Source: Nocardioides flavescens (GTDB taxonomy: Bacteria; Actinomycetota; Actinomycetes; Propionibacteriales; Nocardioidaceae). Taken from it: a stretch of 64,000 nt of DNA. The notes under the pieces were generated by a model that worked only from the letters and a program-made list of their open reading frames with translations, made no database searches and was not told the origin of the DNA. The position numbers and the translations under genes are program-made. Every line of letters starts with the position of its first letter. Positions within the stretch are counted from its first letter, which is position 1. Shown here piece after piece: positions 42,088 through 49,116 of this stretch. The DNA is taken from positions 1 to 64,000 of the forward strand of contig NZ_WUEK01000011.1 of assembly GCF_009823805.1 (NCBI RefSeq). The letters run 5' to 3'.

Positions 42088-43274
42088 CAGTGGGCCCCCT
42101 CGAACGACGACAGGTAGGCGGCGTACTCGGCCTTCTGGGCCTCGAGCTCGGGCGTCATCTCGGCGTAGACGCGGTCGAAGACGTCGAGCGGCTGCGGGTC
42201 GGGCAGCGCCTTGCACCCCTCGCGCAGCCGCACGCCGAGCTCGTCGGCCTCGGTCGCCACGGCGTCGAAGAACGACTGCTCGGCCAGGCCGTTGCGCTTG
42301 AGGTAGGCCTCGACGCGGGCGATCGGGTCGCGCAGCTTCCAGCTCTCGACGTCGTCGGAGAGGCGGTAGCGGGTCGGGTCGTCGGTCGTGGTGTGGGCGC
42401 CCATCCGGTAGGTGTAGGCCTCGACGAACGTCGGGCCCTGGCCCTCGCGGGCGCGCTGCAGCGCGGCCTGCGTGACGGCGTACGTCGCGAGCACGTCGTT
42501 GCCGTCGACCCGCACGCCGGGGAAGCCGAAGCCGAGCGCGCGCTGGTAGAGCGGGATGCGGGTCTGGCGCTCGATGGGCTCGGAGATCGCCCACTGGTTG
42601 TTCTGGCAGAAGAAGACGACCGGCGCGTTGTAGGACGCAGCGAAGATGAAGGACTCGTTGACGTCGCCCTGGCTGGAGGCGCCGTCGCCGAAGTGGGCGA
42701 TGACCGCGGCGTCGCGGTCGGGGTCGCCGGTGCCGACGACGCCGTCGCGCTGCATGCCCATGGCGTAGCCCGTGGCGTGCAGGGTCTGGGCACCGATCAC
42801 GATGGTGTAGAGCCCGAAGTTGACGTCCTTCGGGTCCCAGTCGCCGTGGTCGACCCCGCGGAAGAGGCCGAGCAGCTTGAGCGGGTCGAGGCCGCGGCAC
42901 CAGGCGACGCCGTGCTCGCGGTAGGTCGGGAAGACGAAGTCCTGCGGGCGCAGCGCGCGGCCGGCGCCGACCTGAGCGGCCTCCTGACCGAGCAGCTGGG
43001 CCCAGATGCCGAGCTCGCCGTGGCGCTGCAGCGCGGTCGACTCGGTGTCGATGCGGCGCACCAGCACCATGTCGCGGTAGAGCCCGCGGATCGCCTCGTC
43101 CTCGGCGACGCCCGGGCCGGGGTCGAAGCGGAACTCGGCGTGCTCGACGCGCTCGCCCTCGGGCGTCAGCAGCTGGACCAGCTCGGGTCCGCCGTGCTGC
43201 TGGGAGGGGCCGAACACCTCGGCCAGGTCGGGCCCGAAACCGGCTCCGGGGCTCGCGGGGGCAGTGCCGTCCAT
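42087..43274 (-). CDS. bkdA: Branched-chain 2-oxoacid dehydrogenase E1 alpha
   Basis: A 395-residue E1 alpha subunit and first gene of the bkd operon. The thiamine-pyrophosphate motif starts at GDGASSQGDVNES (GDG ... NN, ending FFCQNNQWAIS). A phosphorylation-loop-like TYRMGAHTTTDDPTRYR segment follows. The N-terminal 55 residues are extra relative to many E1 alphas and contain Gln/Gly-rich sequence (PSQQHGGPELVQLL). The complex oxidatively decarboxylates 2-oxoacids of Val, Leu and Ile, which feed branched fatty acid primers. GGAGACGC precedes the ATG. The TetR gene upstream is on the same strand but 158 bases away. Confidence 0.95.
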   Translation of the reverse strand: MDGTAPASPGAGFGPDLAEVFGPSQQHGGPELVQLLTPEGERVEHAEFRFDPGPGVAEDEAIRGLYRDMVLVRRIDTESTALQRHGELGIWAQLLGQEAAQVGAGRALRPQDFVFPTYREHGVAWCRGLDPLKLLGLFRGVDHGDWDPKDVNFGLYTIVIGAQTLHATGYAMGMQRDGVVGTGDPDRDAAVIAHFGDGASSQGDVNESFIFAASYNAPVVFFCQNNQWAISEPIERQTRIPLYQRALGFGFPGVRVDGNDVLATYAVTQAALQRAREGQGPTFVEAYTYRMGAHTTTDDPTRYRLSDDVESWKLRDPIARVEAYLKRNGLAEQSFFDAVATEADELGVRLREGCKALPDPQPLDVFDRVYAEMTPELEAQKAEYAAYLSSFEGAH

Positions 43275-43293
43275 GCGTCTCCTCAGGTCACGT

Positions 43294-43316
43294 CCGCAGC
43301 AGGGTCTCCGCTGCGG
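43294..43316. promoter_or_regulatory. Stem-loop in the bkd operon leader
   Basis: CCGCAGC-AGGGTCTCC-GCTGCGG is a 7-bp stem with a 9-base loop, 20 bases upstream of the bkdA start on the minus strand. It lies in the 158-base gap after the TetR stop. It could be a terminator for the TetR gene, an operator or a leader structure; its position near the start favours the leader reading. Confidence 0.45.
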
Positions 43317-43432
43317 GTTCCACGCGCCCGCCCACCGCGCCGCGGGGTGGTGCGGACTGTGAGCCGGGTCACGATTCGTGCTCCGTCAGCCTAGCCATCC
43401 CCACCGACCCTCGCGAACCGAGGCCGCACCGT

Positions 43433-44017
43433 CTACGTCGCGCCCCACCACCGGGGGACCAGCGTGCGGTGCAGCTCGACGAACGTCGCGGCGCCGGGCG
43501 GGTCCGGGTCGGCCAGCCAGGCCTGGATCGCGCCGACCGTGCCGGCGGCCACGAAACGTGCCGCCGTGTCGTGCACGAGCGCAGCAGGCGCGTCGGCGAC
43601 GGGGGGCGGCCACGTCAGCCGGCCCTGGGCGTCGAGGGCGCGAACAGTGCCGACGAAGTGCTCGGCCAGCATCGCGTGCAGACTGCCGGCGCCGGCGTCC
43701 GCGGCGAGGCCGCGACGGTAGACCTCGACGTGGCGGGCGACGTGCTCCAGCACGCCCCCGGTCACCGCCTCCATGGCCTCGCCGGTCGGCCGGTCCGGGT
43801 GCGCGAGCAGCCCCGCGCGCAGCACGTCGAGCTCGGCGGACAGCGCCGCCCGCAGGAGCTCGTCGACCGAGGTCGCGTGCTCGTAGAACGTCGAGCGGTG
43901 CACCCCGGCCGCACGGGCGACCTGCGTGACGCTCAGCGCGTCGACCGGACCGGCCGCCGCGAGCTCGAGCACGGCGTCGTGGAGGCGCTGACGACTGCGG
44001 AGCAGGCGGGCGTCCAC
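43433..44017 (-). CDS. TetR-family transcriptional regulator
   Basis: A 194-residue regulator. The N-terminal helix-turn-helix is LHDAVLELAAAGPVDALSVT, then QVARAAGVHRSTFYEHATSV. The rest is a helical ligand-binding bundle typical of the TetR family (EAMEAVTGGVLEHVARHVEVY). The start codon is GTG at 44017. It is divergent from the SDR gene at 44149, and a perfect 9-bp palindrome lies between them (44062-44083). It probably represses the SDR gene and itself. Confidence 0.92.
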   Translation of the reverse strand: MDARLLRSRQRLHDAVLELAAAGPVDALSVTQVARAAGVHRSTFYEHATSVDELLRAALSAELDVLRAGLLAHPDRPTGEAMEAVTGGVLEHVARHVEVYRRGLAADAGAGSLHAMLAEHFVGTVRALDAQGRLTWPPPVADAPAALVHDTAARFVAAGTVGAIQAWLADPDPPGAATFVELHRTLVPRWWGAT

Positions 44018-44061
44018 GCGGTCTCCTCCTCACACCAGTGCTCGTCGGGAATGCGCCGACA

Positions 44062-44083
44062 CTATCCGACGTTTGTCGGATAG
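44062..44083. promoter_or_regulatory. TetR operator palindrome
   Basis: CTATCCGAC-GTTT-GTCGGATAG is a perfect 9-bp inverted repeat with a 4-base spacer, 22 bases in all, placed centrally between the divergent TetR and SDR genes. TetR dimers bind such sites. It is the most clear-cut operator in the window. Confidence 0.85.
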
Positions 44084-44110
44084 AGGCCCGACGCGGTGCC
44101 GGGCCACGAC

Positions 44111-44132
44111 AGACGACAGTCAGACGACAGTC
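44111..44132. repeat. Two-copy 11-bp tandem repeat in the SDR leader
   Basis: AGACGACAGTC occurs twice in direct succession (44111-44121 and 44122-44132), immediately before the RBS (AGAAGGAG) of the SDR gene. It may be a binding site for a second factor or only a slippage product. Confidence 0.7.
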
Positions 44133-44148
44133 AGAAGGAGTGTGGATC

Positions 44149-44904
44149 ATGGCGACCTACGACGTGGCGGGCCGGTCGGCGATCGTGACGGGCGCGGGCT
44201 CGGGCATCGGACGGGCGATCGCCCTCCTGCTCGGTGCCAACGGCGCCTCCGTCCTCGCCCACGACCTCTCCGCCGAGACGGCCGATGCCGTGGCGGCCGA
44301 GATCAGGGCAGCGGGCGGCACGGCCGAGGCCTTCGCCGGCGACACCGCCGACCCGGAGGTGGCCCGGCGAGCGGTCGAGGCGGCCCAGGCCCTGGCCCCG
44401 CTGCGGATCGCGATCAACAACGCCGGCATCGGCGCGGCCCCGGCCTCGATCGGCGACTACCCGGAGGACGACTGGTCCCGGGTCATCGACGTCGACCTCA
44501 ACGGCGTCTTCCGCGGCCTGCGCGCCCAGCTGCCGGCCATCGCGGCCAACGGCGGCGGTGCGGTCGTCACCATGGCCTCGGTGCTCGGCTCGGTCGGCCT
44601 GGCCGGCAACGCGGCGTACGTCACCGCGAAGCACGGCCTCATCGGCCTCACCAAGAACGCCGCGCTGGAGTACTCCGGCCAGGGTGTGCGCGTCAACGCC
44701 GTCGGCCCCGGCTTCATCGAGACCCCCGCCCTGGTCGACGCCATGGACGCCGACGCCCGCGCGGGCCTGGCCGCCCAGCACGCGACCGGCCGTCTCGGCA
44801 CCCCCGAGGAGGTCGCCCACCTCGTCGCCTTCCTGGTCTCCGACGCCGCGAGCTTCGTGACCGGCAGCTACCACCTCGTCGACGGGGGCTACGCCGCGCA
44901 CTGA
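44149..44904 (+). CDS. Classical SDR-family oxidoreductase
   Basis: A 251-residue short-chain dehydrogenase/reductase. The cofactor motif is TGAGSGIGRA (TGxxxGxG), NNAGIG follows, and the catalytic set is Ser in TMASVLGS, Tyr and Lys in AAYVTAKHG. The C-terminal part GPGFIETPALVDAM is family-typical. An Asp at the end of the second strand (AHDLSAET) suggests NAD(H) preference. The ATG at 44149 has a strong RBS (AGAAGGAG). Regulated most likely by the divergent TetR via the palindrome at 44062. The substrate (alcohol, sugar or 3-oxoacyl compound) cannot be inferred. Confidence 0.93.
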   Translation: MATYDVAGRSAIVTGAGSGIGRAIALLLGANGASVLAHDLSAETADAVAAEIRAAGGTAEAFAGDTADPEVARRAVEAAQALAPLRIAINNAGIGAAPASIGDYPEDDWSRVIDVDLNGVFRGLRAQLPAIAANGGGAVVTMASVLGSVGLAGNAAYVTAKHGLIGLTKNAALEYSGQGVRVNAVGPGFIETPALVDAMDADARAGLAAQHATGRLGTPEEVAHLVAFLVSDAASFVTGSYHLVDGGYAAH

Positions 44905-44950
44905 CCAGCACCTGCGGGATCACCCGTCTGGGTCACCTTGTCCGATTCGC

Positions 44951-44976
44951 CTGCCGGACCAGTCCAGCTCCGGCAG
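44951..44976. terminator. Stem-loop before the polysaccharide cluster
   Basis: CTGCCGGA-CCAGTCCAGC-TCCGGCAG is a perfect 8-bp inverted repeat with a 10-base loop, 46 bases after the SDR stop and 68 bases before the phosphatase start. It may terminate the SDR transcript or act in regulation of the downstream operon. No T-tract follows. Confidence 0.55.
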
Positions 44977-45043
44977 ACTTGGGAGTGCTCGGGGGGTGCC
45001 GAGCCGGCGGGTACGGCAGCCGGCCTTGCACAGAGAGTGATCC

Positions 45044-46261
45044 ATGGCTGTCCACACCGACGTGCGCAGCACGCGCACGGGCCGCGAAGAGCGGCGCCAG
45101 CGAGCCGTCGAGGCGCTCGGGCTGACCGAGAACGTCCGCGAGGAGCGCTTCGACCGCATCACGCGCCTGGCGCGCGCGCTGTTCGACGTCGACGCCTCGA
45201 CCGTGACGGTGCTCGACCGCGACCGGGCGATCTACCCCGGCGCCGCGGGGTACGACGGCACCCCGCTGCCGCGGCAGGAGACCCTGTGCGACCGGGCGAC
45301 GTCGGAGGAGTCGCTGCTGGTCGTGCCGGACGCGACCCAGGACCCGCGCTTCGACTCCCTCGACATCGTGACCAGCGGCGTCATCAGCTTCTACGTCGGC
45401 GCCCCGCTGCGCGACGGCGCGGGCAACGTCGTGGGCGTGCTCTGCGCCTTCGACTCCGCGGCGAAGATGCCGTCGCCGACCCAGCTCAAGGCCTTCGAGG
45501 ACCTCGCGGTGTGGGCGCAGCAGGAGCTCGTCGGTCACGCCGAGCGGCGCGGCGCGCGCCAGGTGCAGACCTCGCTGCTGCCCGACCGGCCGCTCGAGCT
45601 CGACGGGTGGGACGTCGCGGGGCTGTGCCTGCCGGCGCTGGCCGTCGGCGGCGACTTCTACGACTACGGCGTCTCGCACGGCGTGCTGCACCTCGGCCTG
45701 GGCGACGTCATGGGCAAGGGCACGGGCGCCGCCCTGCTCGGGGCGGGCGTGCGCGCCGCGATCCGCGCCACCCACCAGGAGGTCGTCGCGGGCGGCGACC
45801 TCGGGCGCAGCGCCACCCGGGTCGCCCGCGGCCTCGGCGCCGACCTGGAGCGGTCGGGCTCGTTCGCGACGGTCTTCGAGGCCGCCGTCGACCTGTGCGA
45901 CGGCACCGTCCGCTCCGTCGACGCCGGGCTCGGTCTCGTGCTCGTCGTACGCGCGGACGGCTCGTGCGAGCGCCAGGTCGGCCGGGGCCGCCCGTTCGGC
46001 GTGCTGCCCGACGACACCTGGGAGCAGCAGACCTTCCACCTCGAGCCGGGCGACCGGCTCGTGGTCTTCAGCGACGGCCTGCTCGACCTCGTCGACGACC
46101 AGCTGCGCTGGTGGGAGCCGGTGGGCGCGATGGTCGGCGAGGCCGCCGACACCGCGAGCCTGCTGGCCCACGTCTCCGCCCTCGCCGCGGCGCACACCGC
46201 CCTCGACGACGTCACCGTGCTGGTCGTCCACCGGCACGCCGGAGCCCAGGGGGCTGCGTGA
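45044..46261 (+). CDS. GAF-domain PP2C/SpoIIE-type phosphatase
   Basis: A 405-residue soluble protein. Residues about 35-165 form a GAF domain (TRLARALFDVDASTVTVLD, then GAPLRDGAGNVVGVLCAFD). From about 185 comes a SpoIIE/RsbU-type phosphatase: ALAVGGDFYDY, the metal loop GDVMGKGTGAALLG, and DRLVVFSDGLLDLVD. The phosphatase of a partner-switching module would dephosphorylate the STAS protein made further down this operon. GAF may sense a small molecule or redox state. Its stop overlaps the glycosyltransferase start (GTGA, 46258-46261). It is the first gene of the five-gene operon. Confidence 0.92.
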   Translation: MAVHTDVRSTRTGREERRQRAVEALGLTENVREERFDRITRLARALFDVDASTVTVLDRDRAIYPGAAGYDGTPLPRQETLCDRATSEESLLVVPDATQDPRFDSLDIVTSGVISFYVGAPLRDGAGNVVGVLCAFDSAAKMPSPTQLKAFEDLAVWAQQELVGHAERRGARQVQTSLLPDRPLELDGWDVAGLCLPALAVGGDFYDYGVSHGVLHLGLGDVMGKGTGAALLGAGVRAAIRATHQEVVAGGDLGRSATRVARGLGADLERSGSFATVFEAAVDLCDGTVRSVDAGLGLVLVVRADGSCERQVGRGRPFGVLPDDTWEQQTFHLEPGDRLVVFSDGLLDLVDDQLRWWEPVGAMVGEAADTASLLAHVSALAAAHTALDDVTVLVVHRHAGAQGAA

Positions 46262-48366
46262 GCCGGCGCGGCCCGGTCGAGCGCACTCCTCAGCAGGCGG
46301 CGCGGCGGCTGGTGCTGATCCGCGTCATCGTGGTGCTCACCGCGGTCCTGGGCGTCAACTACGTCGCCTGGCGCTGGCTGTTCTCGGTGCACTGGGGTGC
46401 GTGGTGGATCGCGGTGCCCCTCGTGATCGCCGAGACCTACAGCCTGGTCGACTCACTGCTCTTCGGGCTGACCATGTGGCGGCTCAAGGACCGCGGGGCC
46501 GCGCCACCACCCCCGCCCGACGTGACCGTCGACGTCTTCATCACCAGCTACAACGAGCCGGTCGAGATGGTGATGCGCACCGCCCGGGCCGCGAAGGCGA
46601 TCCGCTACCCGCACGAGACGTGGGTGCTCGACGACGGCAACCGCGAGGAGATGCGGCTGGCCTGCGAGGCCGAGGGCGTCGGCTGGATCACCCGGTCCTC
46701 GGCGTGGACCGACCGCCCGCGCCACGCCAAGGCCGGCAACCTCAACAACGCGCTGCTCGCCACCGAGGGCGAGTTCCTGCTGATCCTCGACGCCGACCAG
46801 GTGCCGCTGCCCGAGATCCTCGACCACACGCTGGGCTTCTTCACCGACGAGCAGATGGCGCTCGTGCAGACGCCGCAGTGGTTCGTCAACGTGCCCGAGT
46901 CCGACCCGCTCGGCAGCCAGGCCCCGCTCTTCTACGGGCCCATCCAGCAGGGCAAGGACGGCTGGAACGCCGCCTTCTTCTGCGGCTCCAACGCCGTCAT
47001 CCGCCGCGAGGCGCTGATGCAGCTCGGCGTGAGCGGCTACGTCGGCGAGGTCGAGGTGGGCGTCCACCGCGCGCTGCGCACCGGTCGCCGGATCGTGACC
47101 GAGGCGCGGCGCTCGCTCGAGCGCGACCCCTCTCCGCACGACAACGCCGCCCAGGTCGCCGCGGCCCTGGACAAGATCCTCTACGACATCGGCCGCGCCC
47201 GGCGCGAGCTCGCCCGCGGCGTCGCGCTCTTCGACGTGACCTACCGCTTCCAGCGACGGCTCGCCTCGATCCGCCGCGAGCTCGTCGCCGCCGACCTGCA
47301 CGCGCTGCGCTCCGACCTCGCGATCGTCGCCGAGCTCGAGGGGCTCGCCGCGGACCCCGACGAGCGGCTCGCGACCGTCGACGAGGCCGTCCTCGAGCAG
47401 CTCGCCCAGCGCGAGTGGTCGCCGCTCGGTGCCGTGGAGACCGTGCAGGCCCTGGTCGACGCAGTCGACGTCGACCGCGCCGCCGAGGCGCAGCCGATCA
47501 TGCCGCTGGCCACCATCTCGGTCACCGAGGACATGGCGACCTGCATGCGGCTGCACTCGCTCGGCTGGCGCTCGGCGTACCACGACGAGGTGCTCGCGCA
47601 CGGTCTCGCGCCCGAGGACGTGCAGACGATGATGACCCAGCGGTTGCGCTGGGCGCAGGGCACGGTGCAGGTGATGTTCCGTGAGAACCCGCTGCGCCAG
47701 CGGCGGCTCTCGGTCCCTCAGCGGCTCATGTACTTCGCGACGATGTGGAGTTATCTCTCCGGCTTCGCCGCGGTCGTCTACATCGCCGCCCCCGTGATCT
47801 ACCTGCTGTTCGGGATCTTGCCGGTGCAGGCGATCAGCACCGACTTCTTCATCCGGCTCGTGCCGTTCCTGATCGTCAACCAGCTGCTCTTCTGGGTGGT
47901 CGCCGACGGCCGCCCGACCTGGCGCGGCCAGCAGTACTCCCTGGCGCTGTTCCCGGTGTGGATCAAGTCCTTCACCTCGGCGTTCGGCAACGTCTTCCTC
48001 GGCCGCACCCTCGACTTCGCCGTGACGCCCAAGGTGCGCCGCGAGGACGACGGCGGGCGGCCCTGGCACCTCGTGAAGCCGCAGCTCGTCGCGATGGGCC
48101 TGCTCGCCGGCTCCGGCGTCATCGGGCTGGTGCGGCTGCTCGCCTTCGACCAGGGCAGTCCGCTCGGGGTCTACCTCAACCTGTTCTGGGTCGCCTTCGA
48201 CCTGGTGATCTTCTCGGTCGTCATCAGCGCCGTCCGCTACCGCGGCTTCCAGCCCGCCGGGCAGCCCGTCGAGCAGCCCGGTGAAGCCGCACCCGAGCCC
48301 CGACCGACCGCGCCCCTGCCCGCCGTACGCCGTCCCGTCCCGACCCACCGAGGAGAACGCAGATGA
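46258..48366 (+). CDS. Cellulose-synthase-like processive glycosyltransferase (GT2)
   Basis: A 702-residue membrane glycosyltransferase. Two N-terminal helices (about 18-37 and 47-70) precede the GT2 domain: VDVFITSYNEP (about 91-101), the DxD-type LILDADQVPLP (about 178), FFCGSNAVIRREAL (about 240), VTEDMAT (about 422, the catalytic TED), and TQRLRWAQG (about 461, QxxRW). Then four to five helices follow. It lacks a visible PilZ domain. Between CGSN and TED lie about 180 residues instead of about 24 in BcsA, so there is an insert of about 155 residues rich in charged helices. It should polymerise and translocate a beta-glucan-like chain from UDP-glucose or a related donor. GTG start; operon coupling on both sides. 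Confidence 0.92.
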   Translation: MSRRGPVERTPQQAARRLVLIRVIVVLTAVLGVNYVAWRWLFSVHWGAWWIAVPLVIAETYSLVDSLLFGLTMWRLKDRGAAPPPPPDVTVDVFITSYNEPVEMVMRTARAAKAIRYPHETWVLDDGNREEMRLACEAEGVGWITRSSAWTDRPRHAKAGNLNNALLATEGEFLLILDADQVPLPEILDHTLGFFTDEQMALVQTPQWFVNVPESDPLGSQAPLFYGPIQQGKDGWNAAFFCGSNAVIRREALMQLGVSGYVGEVEVGVHRALRTGRRIVTEARRSLERDPSPHDNAAQVAAALDKILYDIGRARRELARGVALFDVTYRFQRRLASIRRELVAADLHALRSDLAIVAELEGLAADPDERLATVDEAVLEQLAQREWSPLGAVETVQALVDAVDVDRAAEAQPIMPLATISVTEDMATCMRLHSLGWRSAYHDEVLAHGLAPEDVQTMMTQRLRWAQGTVQVMFRENPLRQRRLSVPQRLMYFATMWSYLSGFAAVVYIAAPVIYLLFGILPVQAISTDFFIRLVPFLIVNQLLFWVVADGRPTWRGQQYSLALFPVWIKSFTSAFGNVFLGRTLDFAVTPKVRREDDGGRPWHLVKPQLVAMGLLAGSGVIGLVRLLAFDQGSPLGVYLNLFWVAFDLVIFSVVISAVRYRGFQPAGQPVEQPGEAAPEPRPTAPLPAVRRPVPTHRGERR

Positions 48367-48698
48367 TGGAGCTCGACGTCCGCACCGACGAGCGGGGGGT
48401 CGGCGTGGTCGTGCCCCGCGGTCGGCTCAACATGGTGTCCGCCCGCAGCCTGCGCGACGCCCTCGACACCCTCGTGAACGACGGCACGCACCGGATCGTG
48501 GTCGACCTGGCCGAGACGACCTTCATGGACTCCTCCGGTCTCGGCGCTCTCATCGCCGGACTCAAGACCGCACGCCAGGCGGGCGGCGACCTGCGCATCG
48601 CGCGGCCGACGCCCGCGGTCACGACCGTCTTCGAGCTCACCAACCTCGACAAGGTGCTGCGCCCGCGCGAGAGCGCCGAGGCGGCGTTCGATGACTGA
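48363..48698 (+). CDS. STAS-domain anti-sigma-factor-antagonist-like protein
   Basis: A 111-residue STAS protein. The family pattern is clear: VVVPRGRLNMVSARSLRDAL, RIVVDLAETTFMDSSGLGAL with the phosphorylatable Ser in MDSSGLG, and ARPTPAVTTVFELTNLDKVL. It overlaps the end of the glycosyltransferase gene (ATGA) and has a strong RBS, GAGGAGAACGCAG. With the SpoIIE-type phosphatase upstream and the ATPase downstream it forms a complete partner-switching set. It may release the downstream ATPase or act directly on the glycosyltransferase. Confidence 0.93.
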   Translation: MMELDVRTDERGVGVVVPRGRLNMVSARSLRDALDTLVNDGTHRIVVDLAETTFMDSSGLGALIAGLKTARQAGGDLRIARPTPAVTTVFELTNLDKVLRPRESAEAAFDD

Positions 48699-49116
48699 GG
48701 GTCGCCTGCAGGTCGACGGGCACGCGCAGCCCGAGGTGCTCGACCAGGTGCACACCGAGCTCGAGCAGCTGTGGGAGACGACGGGCGACGTGTCGATGCG
48801 CGACCGGATGCGCTTCGAGATGGGGCTGATGGAGATCGTCGGCAACGTCGTCGAGCACGCCTACCGGCTCGACCAGGGCTCGGCGGCACGGGTGCTCAGC
48901 GTCTCGGTCACCGTCACCGACTCCGAGGTGCGCGGCGTGCTCGCCGACAACGGCCTGCCCGTCGAGGTCGACCTCGGCGACGTCACGCTCCCGGATCCCG
49001 AGGCCGAGTCGGGCCGCGGGCTGGCGATGGCGCTCGCCTCGCTCGACCACCTCGAGCACGCCCGCGTCGCGGGCTGCAACCGATGGACGCTGGTGTGCGA
49101 GCGCAGCGCGCCCTGA
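48691..49116 (+). CDS. Anti-sigma-type histidine-kinase-like ATPase (RsbW/SpoIIAB-like)
   Basis: A 141-residue GHKL ATPase. The N box is MGLMEIVGNVVEHAYR, the G1 box is GVLADNGLPVEVD with a second glycine-rich segment SGRGLAMALASLD. This size and box order match RsbW-type Ser/Thr kinases that phosphorylate STAS proteins and bind sigma factors. No sigma factor is encoded next to it. It overlaps the STAS gene by eight bases and the following gene by 34 bases. It is likely to phosphorylate the STAS protein, with the SpoIIE-type phosphatase reversing that. Confidence 0.92.
   Translation: MTEGRLQVDGHAQPEVLDQVHTELEQLWETTGDVSMRDRMRFEMGLMEIVGNVVEHAYRLDQGSAARVLSVSVTVTDSEVRGVLADNGLPVEVDLGDVTLPDPEAESGRGLAMALASLDHLEHARVAGCNRWTLVCERSAP

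Noticed and set aside
44938..46257. N-terminal extension that would fuse the phosphatase region to the GT2 in another frame
   Set aside because: Only Arg/Gly-rich shadow sequence of the phosphatase gene; the GTG at 46258 with GTGA coupling is the GT2 start.
48771..49082. Upstream extension of the GH26/OpgC frame
   Set aside because: It is a shadow of the ATPase gene; the signal-type helix begins at 49083.
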